Numbered from the stretch's first letter, positions 51,939-61,932 are shown. The stretch: 64,000 bases of DNA from Marinobacter salinisoli (GCF_017301335.1 NZ_CP071247.1:558001-622000), one strand, 5' to 3'. Program-made: numbers and translations. Notes: generated by a model not told the origin, from the sequence alone.

Positions 51939-52435
51939 CCCTGGAGGAACTCAATCACGTGACACCGGAGCAGGCCGTTGAGCTGTTTCAATCCTGCTGC
52001 GCCGCACCCGGCTGGATTCAGGGCATGGTCGACGGTCGCCCCTACGCGAACCGGGGCGAGATGATCAGGCACAGCCGGTCGCTCTGGCCAACGCTCTCGG
52101 AAGCGGACTGGCTGCAGGCCTTCGAGGCCCACCCAAAAATCGGCGACCTCGACAGCCTGCGGGCCAGGTACGCCAACACCAAGGCGCTGGCCAGTGGTGA
52201 GCAGGCCGGAACCCAGTCGGCGTCCGAACACGTGCTGAACCGGCTGAAAACCGGTAACGACCACTACCTGGACAAATTCGGTTTCATTTTCATCGTGTGC
52301 GCTACCGGCAAATCCGCCGCGGACATGCTCGAGCTGCTCGAAGCCCGACTACCGAATTCCCGCCACGAAGAGCTGCAGAACGCCGCCGCTGAGCAGGCAA
52401 ACATCACCGAACTGCGACTGGAGAAACTGGTATGA
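51935..52435 (+). CDS. uraD: OHCU decarboxylase
   Basis: 166 residues, all helical. The catalytic His lies in FEAHPKIGD, and the downstream Gln-Ser-Ala-Ser-Glu and GFIFIVCATGKSAADML blocks match the family. It decarboxylates 2-oxo-4-hydroxy-4-carboxy-5-ureidoimidazoline to S-allantoin. ATG 51935 was chosen since it is preceded by GCAGGA and gives the normal length; the frame is open 54 bases further up inside xdhC. Overlaps uraH by four bases. Confidence 0.95.
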   Translation: MTLEELNHVTPEQAVELFQSCCAAPGWIQGMVDGRPYANRGEMIRHSRSLWPTLSEADWLQAFEAHPKIGDLDSLRARYANTKALASGEQAGTQSASEHVLNRLKTGNDHYLDKFGFIFIVCATGKSAADMLELLEARLPNSRHEELQNAAAEQANITELRLEKLV

Positions 52436-52776
52436 CCGCAAAAAGCCCGATCACGACCCACATTCTGGATCTTGGCAGCGGCAAACCCGCGATCGGCGTG
52501 ACCGTCGCGCTGCATCACATCATCGAGGGGCATGAATACCTGGTGGCCGCGGGCCAGACCGATCAGGACGGTCGCATCACCGGCTGGTTTGAGACCCCGA
52601 TCGAGGCCGGCCATTATCGCCTGCGTTTCGAAACCGGCGACTGGTATCGGGGCCGGGGGCTCGACACCTTTTTCCCGCAGGTGAATCTGGATTTCCAGGT
52701 CAGCGACCCGAACGCCCACTACCATGTCCCGCTGCTGGTCAACCAGTGGGGCTACTCGACGTACCGGGGGAGCTGA
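52432..52776 (+). CDS. uraH: 5-hydroxyisourate hydrolase
   Basis: 114-residue transthyretin-like protein, expected as a homotetramer. The signature N-terminal THILDLGSGKPAIGVTVAL contains the catalytic His, and the C-terminal SYRGS-type tetrapeptide is present as YRGS. No TAT signal, so it is cytosolic. It converts the product of PuuD to OHCU, the substrate of UraD. Overlaps uraD by four bases and guaD by one. Confidence 0.96.
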   Translation: MTAKSPITTHILDLGSGKPAIGVTVALHHIIEGHEYLVAAGQTDQDGRITGWFETPIEAGHYRLRFETGDWYRGRGLDTFFPQVNLDFQVSDPNAHYHVPLLVNQWGYSTYRGS

Positions 52777-54176
52777 TGGCAACCACCACTATCAGCCTGC
52801 CTGAGGGCACTGAAGCTCATCGCGGCGCCGTCCTTCACTTTCTGGACGACCCGGGCAATAACCCGGAGGCCATCACCGGCAGCGTTGAGTACATTGAGGA
52901 CGGCCTGCTGTGCGTGCACGACGGAAAAGTTCTTGCTCTGGGTAAAGCCGCCGAGTTACTGCCCCAGCTGCCGGACGGAACCAAGCTGACCGACTGGAAC
53001 GGCAGCCTGATTATGCCCGGATTTATCGATACCCACGTGCACATGCCGCAACTACCGGTGATGGCCAGCTACGGCACCCAACTGCTCGACTGGCTGGAAA
53101 ACTACACCTTTCCCCACGAAAGCCGCTTCCAGGATGCCGACTGGGCCCGGACACAGGCCGAGCAGTTTACCCAGCTGCTGCTGGCGCACGGCACCACCTC
53201 CGGCCTGATTTTCTGTACCTCTCATCGAGCTTCCGTGGATGCCCTGTTCGAGGCCGCCGAGCGCCAGGGTATGGCCATGACCGCCGGCAAGGTACTGATG
53301 GACCGGCATGCACCCGACACCCTGACCGACACGGCCCGCTCCGGTTACGAGGACAGCCTGGCCTTGCTGGACAAGTGGCATCACCGTGGGCGGCAGCGCT
53401 ACGCCATCACCCCGCGCTTCGCCCCCACGTCCAGCCCGGAGCAACTGGCACTGGCTGGCCAGCTGGCCAGCGCCCATCCGGACGTACTGGTGCAAACCCA
53501 CTGGGCAGAGAACACCGGTGAAATCGCATGGACCCGGGAGCTGTTCCCGGACCGCACCAGTTACCTCGATGTTTACGACCACTACGGCTTGCTCGGCACA
53601 CACACCGTGCTGGCGCACGGCATCCACATCGACGAGCGCGACCGCCAGCGACTGACCGAGACCGGCAGCCGCATTGCCTTCTGCCCCACCTCCAACACCT
53701 TCCTCGGCAGTGGCCTGTTTGACCTCGCCGGTGCCCGCTCAGCGGGGGTGATGGTCGGGCTGGCGTCTGACGTGGGCGGCGGCTCCAGTCTGTCCATGCT
53801 CGCCACCATGGCCGAGGCCTACAAAGTATGCCGGCTTCGCGGCCAGACCCTGACGCCCTGGCAAGCGTTCTACCTGGCAACCCTGGGCAATGCCCGGGTC
53901 CTGCACCGCGAACAGGAATTGGGCAACTTCCGCCCCGGACAGCAGGCCGACTTCATCGTGCTGGACCACCGGGCCTCGCCCCTGCTGGCCATGAAAGAAC
54001 CCTACAGCCGAACCCTGCTTGAAACCCTGTTCGATCTGATGATTCTGGGCGACGACCGGGCCATCGCAGCAACCGCGACCGGCGGCATCCTCCGATATCG
54101 ACGCGCTACTGCCAGCCTCGGCGAATCACTGACCGATTCTGCTCACACAGCGGCCGCAGGCCAACAAGGAACCTGA
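52776..54176 (+). CDS. guaD: Guanine deaminase
   Basis: 466-residue amidohydrolase. FIDTHVHMPQLPVMASYG near 92-109 has the metal-binding HxH and the guanine deaminase-specific Gln; later ligands are in TAENTGEI-type HWAENTGEI, LAHGIHID and ASDVGGGSSLSML. It deaminates guanine to xanthine for XdhAB. ATG 52776 overlaps the uraH stop in a TGATG arrangement, which decides the start; the frame opens upstream inside uraH. Confidence 0.95.
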   Translation: MATTTISLPEGTEAHRGAVLHFLDDPGNNPEAITGSVEYIEDGLLCVHDGKVLALGKAAELLPQLPDGTKLTDWNGSLIMPGFIDTHVHMPQLPVMASYGTQLLDWLENYTFPHESRFQDADWARTQAEQFTQLLLAHGTTSGLIFCTSHRASVDALFEAAERQGMAMTAGKVLMDRHAPDTLTDTARSGYEDSLALLDKWHHRGRQRYAITPRFAPTSSPEQLALAGQLASAHPDVLVQTHWAENTGEIAWTRELFPDRTSYLDVYDHYGLLGTHTVLAHGIHIDERDRQRLTETGSRIAFCPTSNTFLGSGLFDLAGARSAGVMVGLASDVGGGSSLSMLATMAEAYKVCRLRGQTLTPWQAFYLATLGNARVLHREQELGNFRPGQQADFIVLDHRASPLLAMKEPYSRTLLETLFDLMILGDDRAIAATATGGILRYRRATASLGESLTDSAHTAAAGQQGT

Positions 54177-54179
54177 TTG

Positions 54180-55385
54180 ATGGAAGCGTACCTGTACGAG
54201 TGGCTCGGGCTTATTGTCCGCTGGCTGCATGTCATCTTCGGCATCGCCTGGATTGGCGCCTCGTTCTACTTTGTCTGGCTGGACAACAACCTGCAGCAGC
54301 CACCGGATTGGAAGAAACAACAGGGCATCAAGGGGGATCTCTGGGCTATCCACGGTGGCGGCATCTATGAGGTCGCCAAATACCAACTGGCACCGCCACA
54401 AATGCCCCCGCACCTGCACTGGTTCAAATGGGAAGCCTACAGCACCTGGCTCAGCGGCATGGCGCTGATGTTTGTGGTGTATTACCTCGGTTCCCCCGGT
54501 TACCTGATTGATCCGGCCAAGGCCGACATCAGCGCCACCACGGGCGTGCTGATCGGCCTTGGCACCGTGGGCGGTGTGCTGGCCCTCTATGAAGCCATGA
54601 TTCGAAGCCCCCTCGCCGATAACGGCAAGGTTTTTGGCCTGCTGTTGTTCGCCATCCTGCTGCTCGTCGACTGGGCATTGTTTCAGGTTTTCTCGGGGCG
54701 CGGAGCCTACATCCACGTCGGGGCCGTGATCGGCACCATCATGGTGGCCAACGTGTTTCTCGGCATCGTTCCGTCCCAGCGCGCGCTGGTCAGCGCCCTC
54801 GAAGCCGGCCGGGAGCCGGATGAGCGCGTCGCCCGGCTGGCAGCGCTGGCCAAGCTGCGTTCCACCCACAACAACTACCTGACCCTGCCGGTCCTGTTCA
54901 TCATGATCAGCAATCACTACCCGCTGCTCTACGGCCACCCGCACGGCTGGGCGATTCTGGCGGCCATCGGCTTCATCACCGCCTTTGCCCGGCATTACTT
55001 CAATCTTCGGCATCGCAACATCAACCGGCCCTCAATTCTGGCGGTGGCCGGGGTGATGACCGCGCTGCTGGTCTGGGTGATTGCGCCATCGACCGGCAAC
55101 TCCAACGCGAGGCCGGACGCGGTGGTGGATGACGCCACCGTCTCGGGCATCGTGGCGACCCATTGTCTGGCGTGCCACGCCAGCGCACCGAGCCATCCCG
55201 CCTTTCAGGCCGCGCCGGCGGGTATCCGCCTGGATGAGCTGTCCTTGCTGAAAAGTCACGGCGACAAGGTGGTGCAAACGGCCGTACTGTCCCGTTACAT
55301 GCCACTGGGCAATACCACGGGCATGACCGATCAGGAACGACAGCAGCTGGGCCAGTGGCTGGAGCATAATCGCGCCAAGCCATAG
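54180..55385 (+). CDS. puuD: Membrane urate hydroxylase with fused cytochrome c domain
   Basis: 401 residues. About eight transmembrane helices (the DUF989 urate oxidase domain, with RWLHVIFGIAWIGASFYFVW near the N-terminus) are followed by a C-terminal cytochrome c domain with haem-binding CLACH near residue 324 and a distal Met in YMPLGNTTGM. It turns urate to 5-hydroxyisourate using the respiratory chain and not free O2 as in soluble uricase. A TTG one codon upstream is possible. Last gene of the plus-strand arm, three bases after guaD, with a strong terminator behind it. Confidence 0.94.
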   Translation: MEAYLYEWLGLIVRWLHVIFGIAWIGASFYFVWLDNNLQQPPDWKKQQGIKGDLWAIHGGGIYEVAKYQLAPPQMPPHLHWFKWEAYSTWLSGMALMFVVYYLGSPGYLIDPAKADISATTGVLIGLGTVGGVLALYEAMIRSPLADNGKVFGLLLFAILLLVDWALFQVFSGRGAYIHVGAVIGTIMVANVFLGIVPSQRALVSALEAGREPDERVARLAALAKLRSTHNNYLTLPVLFIMISNHYPLLYGHPHGWAILAAIGFITAFARHYFNLRHRNINRPSILAVAGVMTALLVWVIAPSTGNSNARPDAVVDDATVSGIVATHCLACHASAPSHPAFQAAPAGIRLDELSLLKSHGDKVVQTAVLSRYMPLGNTTGMTDQERQQLGQWLEHNRAKP

Positions 55386-55413
55386 GCCGCCACAGGGCGC
55401 ACAGTGACAACGG

Positions 55414-55440
55414 AAAAGGCCTCCCGCAGGAGGCCTTTTT
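55414..55440 (+). terminator. Rho-independent terminator of the xdh-puuD operon
   Basis: Eleven-bp stem AAAAGGCCTCC / GGAGGCCTTTT with a four-base loop and a T-run, 28 bases after the puuD stop. Confidence 0.9.
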
Positions 55441-55478
55441 GCCAGGAGCACTACTTGTTTGCAGAGTGTTCCGCAGAC

Positions 55479-55495
55479 CGCACCTGATTGGTGCG
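55479..55495. promoter_or_regulatory. NtrC-type palindrome in a convergent gap
   Basis: CGCACCTGATTGGTGCG is a perfect GCACC-N5-GGTGC palindrome, the core of the NtrC enhancer TGCACC-N5-GGTGCA. A second half-site TGCACC starts at 55509. It lies after the xdh terminator and before the convergent bmp gene end. Confidence 0.6.
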
Positions 55496-55526
55496 AACTT
55501 CTCAGTGATGCACCCAAACCACCCTA

Positions 55527-55542
55527 TTGACCAGCTGGTCAG
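55527..55542. promoter_or_regulatory. RutR-type operator in a convergent gap
   Basis: TTGACCAGCTGGTCAG matches the RutR box TTGACCAnnTGGTCAA at 13 of 14 fixed positions. It lies between the NtrC-type palindrome and a weak plus-strand sigma-54 element. No annotated gene starts nearby. Confidence 0.62.
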
Positions 55543-55544
55543 AT

Positions 55545-55561
55545 ATGGACAATTTCTTGCG
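55545..55561 (+). promoter_or_regulatory. Weak sigma-54 promoter candidate pointing into the 3' end of bmp
   Basis: ATGGACAATTTCTTGCG has TGG, exact GG-N10-GC spacing and TTGC, but no other consensus match. A transcript from here would run antisense to the solute-binding protein gene. Its value rests mainly on the NtrC- and RutR-type palindromes directly upstream. Confidence 0.35.
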
Positions 55562-55591
55562 CTACCCGGCTGCTCGCCCGTTGCTGAACAC

Positions 55592-55623
55592 AAAAAAGCC
55601 GGCAGGGACATCGTCCTGCCGGC
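55592..55623 (-). terminator. Rho-independent terminator of the solute-binding protein gene
   Basis: On the minus strand, GCCGGCAGG and CCTGCCGGC arms pair around a short loop and are followed by six T residues, 24 bases after the stop. Confidence 0.85.
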
Positions 55624-55646
55624 CGGGTGACTGACGGAGCAAGCGC

Positions 55647-56714
55647 TTACTGAGGCAGAGTGGCGGTGATGCCCTCGACGTACCAGTTCATGCTGGCCAA
55701 CTCGTCGTTGGTCATGCGGACACCTTCCGGCACACGCAGGGTGCCAGTCTGGTCTTTCAACGGCCCGGTGAACGGGTGGAACTCACCGCTGTCGATGGCG
55801 TCGATCACGGAGTCGACCTTGGCGCGCTGCTCCTCGCTCAAACGCTCGCTGATGCCAACAATCTGGATCACGTCATCGGAAATACCACCCCAGTAATCCT
55901 GTGATTCCCAGGTGCCGTCCATGACCGACTGAACCGTATTGACGTAGTACGGTGCCCAGTCATTCACAACCGAGAGCAGGTGCGCATCACCACCAAACTT
56001 GCGCATATCCGATGCCTGACCCACACCCCACTTGCCCCGCTTTTCGGCCGCCATCAGCGGTGCCGGGCTGTCGGTGTGCTGGACAATGACATCCACCCCC
56101 TGATCCATCAGTGCACTGGCCGCATCCGCTTCCTTGGCCGGGTCGAACCAGGTGTTCACCCACACCACCTTGAGGTCGATATCCGGATTGACTTCCTTCG
56201 CGCCCAGGTAGACCGCGTTGATGTCACGAATCACTTCCGGAATCGGGAAGGAGGCGATGTAACCCAGGGTGTTGGTCTCGGTGACCATGCCGGCCGCAAC
56301 GCCAGTGGCGTAACGCCCTTCATAGGTGACCGACAGGTAGGTGCCCAGGTTCTCTGCGCGCTTGTAGCCGGTGGCATGCAGGAAAGTGATGTCCGGGAAC
56401 TGCTCAGCGACCCGCGCGGTCGGGTTCATAAACCCGAACGACGTGGTGAAGATCACGTCGTTGCCAGCCTGGGCCAGACGGCGAATGGTACGTTCCGCAT
56501 CAGCACCCTCGTTCACATTCTCAACGTAGGTCGTCTCTACCTTGTCACCAAAATGCTGTTCCACGGCAAGGCGGCCCTGATCGTGCTGGTAGCTCCAACC
56601 GTGGTCGCCGATCGGGCCAACGTAGACGAAGCCAACTTTCATCGGGTCTTCTGCCATAACGCCCGCAGACAGGGTAAGTGAGGCAACTAGGGCCAGGCCA
56701 GGTTTCAGATTCAT
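55647..56714 (-). CDS. BMP-family purine nucleoside substrate-binding protein
   Basis: 355 residues. A signal peptide (MNLKPGLALVASLTLSAGVMA, cut before EDP) without a lipobox Cys means it is soluble in the periplasm. The Bmp domain starts with VGFVYVGPIGDHGWSYQHDQ, has FTTSFGFMNP and ends with NWYVEGITATLPQ. It should deliver nucleosides or purine bases to the ABC importer at 43487-47037, although it lies at the opposite end of the cluster. ATG 56714 has TAGGAGA seven bases upstream. A sigma-54 candidate lies about 70 bases ahead. Confidence 0.93.
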   Translation of the reverse strand: MNLKPGLALVASLTLSAGVMAEDPMKVGFVYVGPIGDHGWSYQHDQGRLAVEQHFGDKVETTYVENVNEGADAERTIRRLAQAGNDVIFTTSFGFMNPTARVAEQFPDITFLHATGYKRAENLGTYLSVTYEGRYATGVAAGMVTETNTLGYIASFPIPEVIRDINAVYLGAKEVNPDIDLKVVWVNTWFDPAKEADAASALMDQGVDVIVQHTDSPAPLMAAEKRGKWGVGQASDMRKFGGDAHLLSVVNDWAPYYVNTVQSVMDGTWESQDYWGGISDDVIQIVGISERLSEEQRAKVDSVIDAIDSGEFHPFTGPLKDQTGTLRVPEGVRMTNDELASMNWYVEGITATLPQ

Positions 56715-56782
56715 GTACACGTCTCCTAGAGGATTTATCGTTTTTTGCTGTTTCCGGCAGCGCGGATTACTCAAGCAATGGC

Positions 56783-56799
56783 AGCAAAAAGCTGGCCAA
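56783..56799 (-). promoter_or_regulatory. Sigma-54 promoter candidate of the bmp gene
   Basis: Minus strand reads TTGGCCAGCTTTTTGCT: YTGGC, exact GG-N10-GC spacing and TTGCT. Start codon about 69 bases downstream. Very close in form to the xdh element at 47168. Confidence 0.6.
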
Positions 56800-56972
56800 G
56801 TATTCAGGTTTTTTAATTAACTGATTTTATTTGTTATTTTTTAATTTCTTCTGATCCCCTCTCCGGATAACAGGCACTGTTTTGAGGCATGCGCCGTTTC
56901 TGCCGCTCTTTATCCACACTCAACGGGACCTGCCCGCCCCTGGCCGAGGCGCGCTGAAGAGACGTTTTCACG

Positions 56973-57731
56973 TTAACCAGCGAAGTGCCTGAAAAATTGC
57001 TGGGCGGTACGGCCATTGCGCACGCCCCGCGACGTGGCAAAGCGAATCGCTTCCCGATGCAGCCGCTCCCGGTCCGGATACTCAGGGAACAGCGCATCAA
57101 TCGCGTGCAGATAAATATCCTGAGAAAACGGATAAAAAGACAGCTGCAGCCCGAACCGGTCCGCCAGCGACAACTGCTCTTCAATCGCCTCGGCGGGATG
57201 AAGCTCGCCGCCGCGCATTTCACTGCGCAGATTATCGGACATGAATTCCGGCATCAGATGACGCCGGTTCGAGGTTGCGAACACCCGGACATTGTCCGGT
57301 GGCAGCTCCAGCGAGCCTTCCAGCACGCTTTTCAGCGCCTTGTAACCCGACTCGCCGACGTCGAACGACAGGTCGTCGCAGAAGATGACGAACCGGAAGC
57401 TGAGCTCGCACAGGTCATCGACAATCTCCGGCAGGTTCACCAGGTCGTCCTTGTCCACCTCAATCATGCGCAGGCCTCTCGGGTGATAGCGATTAAGCAG
57501 CGCCTTGATCAGTGATGACTTGCCCGTTCCCCGGGCACCCCAGAGCAGCACATTGTTGGAGGGTTCGGCCGCCAGGAAGCGTTCGGTGTTGGCCGCCAGC
57601 GCCTGTTTCTGCCGGTCGATGCCTTGCAGGCTGTCCCAGTGCACCGGATCAAGCCGGCGAATGGCTCTCAACCCCGACCGGTGCCGGCGCCAGATGGCCG
57701 CCGGTGTCGTTACCCAGTCCACTGTTTCCAT
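56973..57731 (-). CDS. DUF815-family AAA ATPase
   Basis: 252 residues of the AAA+ type. Walker A is LLWGARGTGKSSLI (approx. 62-75) and Walker B FVIFCDDLSFD (approx. 114-124). The sensor-like FATSNRRHLMPEF and arginine-containing SEMRGGELHP follow. I recognise DUF815, whose members are cytosolic and of unknown biological role. It is a single gene between bmp and the triple-sensor diguanylate cyclase, divergent from the latter. No functional link to its neighbours is visible. Confidence 0.87.
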   Translation of the reverse strand: METVDWVTTPAAIWRRHRSGLRAIRRLDPVHWDSLQGIDRQKQALAANTERFLAAEPSNNVLLWGARGTGKSSLIKALLNRYHPRGLRMIEVDKDDLVNLPEIVDDLCELSFRFVIFCDDLSFDVGESGYKALKSVLEGSLELPPDNVRVFATSNRRHLMPEFMSDNLRSEMRGGELHPAEAIEEQLSLADRFGLQLSFYPFSQDIYLHAIDALFPEYPDRERLHREAIRFATSRGVRNGRTAQQFFRHFAG

Positions 57732-57873
57732 GGCGTTTGCGTCCTCCGGTTGGTTGTTCGTCAGTGTCCAAAACCGATCGCCAGGCCCGGCAGGGAAAGT
57801 GCCGTCCCGTTAGGCAAAGGTCAGTGCAAGGACTACACTGAATCCGTATCTGTGTCCAACAACTTACATAATA

Positions 57874-60798
57874 ATGCGCGACCGCGACTCACCCGGCGAT
57901 ACAACGACATTAAGCCTCCTCCGGGGCCCCCTCCTGGTGCTCTTCATGCTGTTATGGCCACAGACGCAGCTGATCGCGGAATCTGCGCCGGAGAGCGACA
58001 AAATCTCTGTAGGGGTTACCGCCGACAACGCCCCCTATTCGTTTCTTGAGGGGCGCGCCCTGTCGGGCTATTCCGCCGACATTCTCCGAGAAATTTCCTT
58101 CAACAGCGGGCTGGAATTCGAATTCCGGGCAGGCAGCTGGCCCGAGCTTTACAAAGCCTTTGTTGCTGGCGAGCTCGATGCCATTGACGCCATCTCCTAC
58201 CGGGGCTATCTCAGCGACAAAGTGCTGTTCACCGAGCCCTATCACATCCGGCAAACCTATCTGATGCACGACAGCAGCCGCCCGGTCGGGCCCATCGACT
58301 CGATGGACGACCTTCGCGATCTGCAGGTGGGCGTGGTTGAAAACATGTTTTACGTTCCGTTCCTGAAGGATCAGGGCATCAATATCGTCACCTACGACTC
58401 CATTCTTGCGCTGGTGCGGGCACTGGCATTTGGCTGGGTGGACATCGCCATCGGCCCCCGGCTCAGCCTCGATTACCACGCCGACACCGCCGGCTTTCAT
58501 TTTCTGAACATTGTCGGTTCGGCGCCCTTTGACCAGCAATCGCTGGAGGATCTGCGTATCGGGGTACAGAAGGACCAGCCCGAGCTGTTCGAAGCCATTC
58601 AAGCCGCGCTCAAGAAGATTCCGGAATCGAGGAAAGTTGAGCTGCTGCGTCGCTGGCAGGAGTTTGGCGGCGCCCAGACCGGCGACCAGCCATCCTTGCA
58701 GCTGGACGAGCGTGAACAACGTTTCCTGCAGGAACTCGGGCCCATGCGAGTCGGTGTGGTGCAGGACTATGCTCCGTTCAGTTTCCGGGACGGCGGCCGG
58801 CTGCAGGGGCTGTCGGTGGATATCATCAATCGCCTGGCCGATATGACCGGCATCCAGATCATACCGGTCAGCGGCCAGTGGGCGGATCTTCTGGGCATGT
58901 TCCGGGAGGGACGAATCGACATACTGGCCAATATGTCGATGGACCGGGAGCGGTTGTCGTTTACCCAGTTCACCGACCCTTACTACATCATCCCAAACGT
59001 GGCCTTTACCCGTAACGGGGGCGTCGAACTGAACAGCATCGATGATCTCAGGGGTTACGATGTGGCGATCACCGCCGACATCTTTTATCAGGACGAACTG
59101 ACCCAGCGGCTGGGCAACGCCGCAAAAGTCTTTACCTCCCAGGAAGCCATGTTCCAGGCGCTCGAACAGGAGCGGGTGGATGTGGTGGTGTCGTCGCTGC
59201 CCAGCGGAAACTACTGGATTCGGGAACTGAACATTCCGGGCGTGCGGATTGCAGGCGAACTCACCTTCGAAAATCAGTCCGGAGAGGACCTTCGCTTTGG
59301 CGTGCAGACGACACTGGAACCCCTGGCCGAGATTCTCAATAAGGCGCTGGCCACCATCAGCCCGACCGAACTGCGCAGCATCGAGAACCGTTGGCTGGGC
59401 GCGGCCATGGACAATGGCAGCAATGAGCCGTCCGAGTTAACCCTGTCCACCGCCGAAAAAAACTGGCTGGAGCAACGCGACTACACGCTGTCCTACTGCG
59501 TCGACAGCGACTGGATGCCATTAGAGGGCATTGATTCGTCCGGCAACCACGCCGGGCTATCGGCCGAAGCGTTGCGGCTGTTCAGCGAGCGAACCAACAT
59601 CCGGTTCAGGCTGGTCCGCACGAAAACCTGGCAGGAGAGCCTCGACGCCGCCAGGGACAGAGAGTGCGACCTGCTCCCACTGGCGATGAAAACACCGGAA
59701 CGCGCCCGCTACCTGAACTTTACCGATCCTTACCTGCAGGTGCCCAACATTGTGCTCGGGCGGATCGAGGCCCCCTTCATCGAGGGGCTGGGCGATCTTC
59801 GGGAAAAAGCAATCGGCTTAGTCAAAGGCTATGCCTTCGCCGAATTACTCAAGTACCGCTACCCCCGGCTGCAGCTGGTTGAAGTGGAAAACGAAACCGA
59901 AGGCCTGAAACTGGTGCAGGAGAACGAGCTGGCCGGCTACGTCACGACACTGCCAACCGCCAGTTACCACATGCAGAGCCAGGGCCTGGCGGACCTGAAA
60001 GTGATCGGGCGGATTCCTGCGGACTGGTCGCTGTCGGTGGCAACCCGCAGCGACCAGGACCTGCTTCTGAGCATCATGCAGAAGGTCGTCGCGAGCTTGT
60101 CGGAGCAGGAGCGAAGAAACCTCGAAAGCTATTGGCGTGATGTGCGCATCGAACAGTCCGTGGATTACACCCTGCTTTGGCAGGTTCTGGCGATCGCCCT
60201 GCTTGGCGCGTCGCTGCTGGTGTACTGGAACCGCAAGCTGGACCGGCTTAACCGGGACCTGGCGGTCGCCAACGACACGCTGGCACGACTGAGTGTCACC
60301 GACAACCTGACCCAGCTGGGCAACCGGAGCTTCTTCGACCGCGAGTTCCGCAAGAGCTTCCAGTGGTGCCAGCGTAACGAAACCGGTCTGGCGGTCGCCA
60401 TGGTCGACGCCGACCACTTCAAAACCATCAACGACACCTTCGGGCACGAAGCCGGCGACCACTGTCTGATTGCACTGGCAGACGTCATGCGGCGGCATTT
60501 CCGTCGCGAAACCGATCGTCTGTCCCGGTTTGGCGGCGAAGAATTTGTTATCTTCACCAGCTACCACCACCCGGAGGAAGTGATTGAACGACTCGATCGT
60601 TTCCGCGAAGCGGTGGCGGACAGCTCAACCATCTATTCCGGCAAAAGCATTCATCTGACCATCAGCATCGGACTGGCAACGGGGGTTCCCGCGCCGGCCG
60701 ATACCCCGGCTGAGTTCCTCCGGCTGGCTGACCAGGCCCTGTACGCGGCGAAACAGAATGGCCGGAACCGACTGGAGACTCGCACCGTCAAAGATTAA
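57874..60798 (+). CDS. Diguanylate cyclase with three periplasmic solute-binding domains
   Basis: 974 residues. A signal peptide or anchor (approx. 17-36) precedes three tandem SBP_bac_3 domains: about 45-265 (VGVTADNAPYSFLEG), 285-510 (VGVVQDYAPFSFRDG) and 545-760 (YCVDSDWMPLEGID). A transmembrane helix (approx. 768-787) leads to a GGDEF domain with GGEEF in SRFGGEEFVIF. The arrangement suggests that binding of amino acid-like ligands outside controls c-di-GMP synthesis inside. No RxxD inhibition site is evident directly before GGEEF (RETDRLSRFGGEEF does contain RETD five residues away, so product inhibition is possible). Single gene. Confidence 0.92.
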   Translation: MRDRDSPGDTTTLSLLRGPLLVLFMLLWPQTQLIAESAPESDKISVGVTADNAPYSFLEGRALSGYSADILREISFNSGLEFEFRAGSWPELYKAFVAGELDAIDAISYRGYLSDKVLFTEPYHIRQTYLMHDSSRPVGPIDSMDDLRDLQVGVVENMFYVPFLKDQGINIVTYDSILALVRALAFGWVDIAIGPRLSLDYHADTAGFHFLNIVGSAPFDQQSLEDLRIGVQKDQPELFEAIQAALKKIPESRKVELLRRWQEFGGAQTGDQPSLQLDEREQRFLQELGPMRVGVVQDYAPFSFRDGGRLQGLSVDIINRLADMTGIQIIPVSGQWADLLGMFREGRIDILANMSMDRERLSFTQFTDPYYIIPNVAFTRNGGVELNSIDDLRGYDVAITADIFYQDELTQRLGNAAKVFTSQEAMFQALEQERVDVVVSSLPSGNYWIRELNIPGVRIAGELTFENQSGEDLRFGVQTTLEPLAEILNKALATISPTELRSIENRWLGAAMDNGSNEPSELTLSTAEKNWLEQRDYTLSYCVDSDWMPLEGIDSSGNHAGLSAEALRLFSERTNIRFRLVRTKTWQESLDAARDRECDLLPLAMKTPERARYLNFTDPYLQVPNIVLGRIEAPFIEGLGDLREKAIGLVKGYAFAELLKYRYPRLQLVEVENETEGLKLVQENELAGYVTTLPTASYHMQSQGLADLKVIGRIPADWSLSVATRSDQDLLLSIMQKVVASLSEQERRNLESYWRDVRIEQSVDYTLLWQVLAIALLGASLLVYWNRKLDRLNRDLAVANDTLARLSVTDNLTQLGNRSFFDREFRKSFQWCQRNETGLAVAMVDADHFKTINDTFGHEAGDHCLIALADVMRRHFRRETDRLSRFGGEEFVIFTSYHHPEEVIERLDRFREAVADSSTIYSGKSIHLTISIGLATGVPAPADTPAEFLRLADQALYAAKQNGRNRLETRTVKD

Positions 60799-60840
60799 CC
60801 GGTGCCGATGCCGGCACCCGACAACAACAAGGAGCGCACG

Positions 60841-61812
<972 letters not shown>

Positions 61813-61850
61813 TTCGGACGGCGCTTATTGCCCTGCTTTCTGGTACCAAA

Positions 61851-61882
61851 AAAACGCTGCGGTGGGGGTGCCGCAGCGTTTA
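61851..61882 (+). terminator. Terminator hairpin after cysK
   Basis: Eleven-bp stem AAACGCTGCGG / CCGCAGCGTTT with an eight-base loop; short T-run on the plus strand and long A-run on its left, so it may also serve the convergent gene. Confidence 0.75.
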
Positions 61883-61932
61883 GCCATCATCAATCCGCTG
61901 CTGCACACCACCAAAGCCAGGGAACCCCTGCC

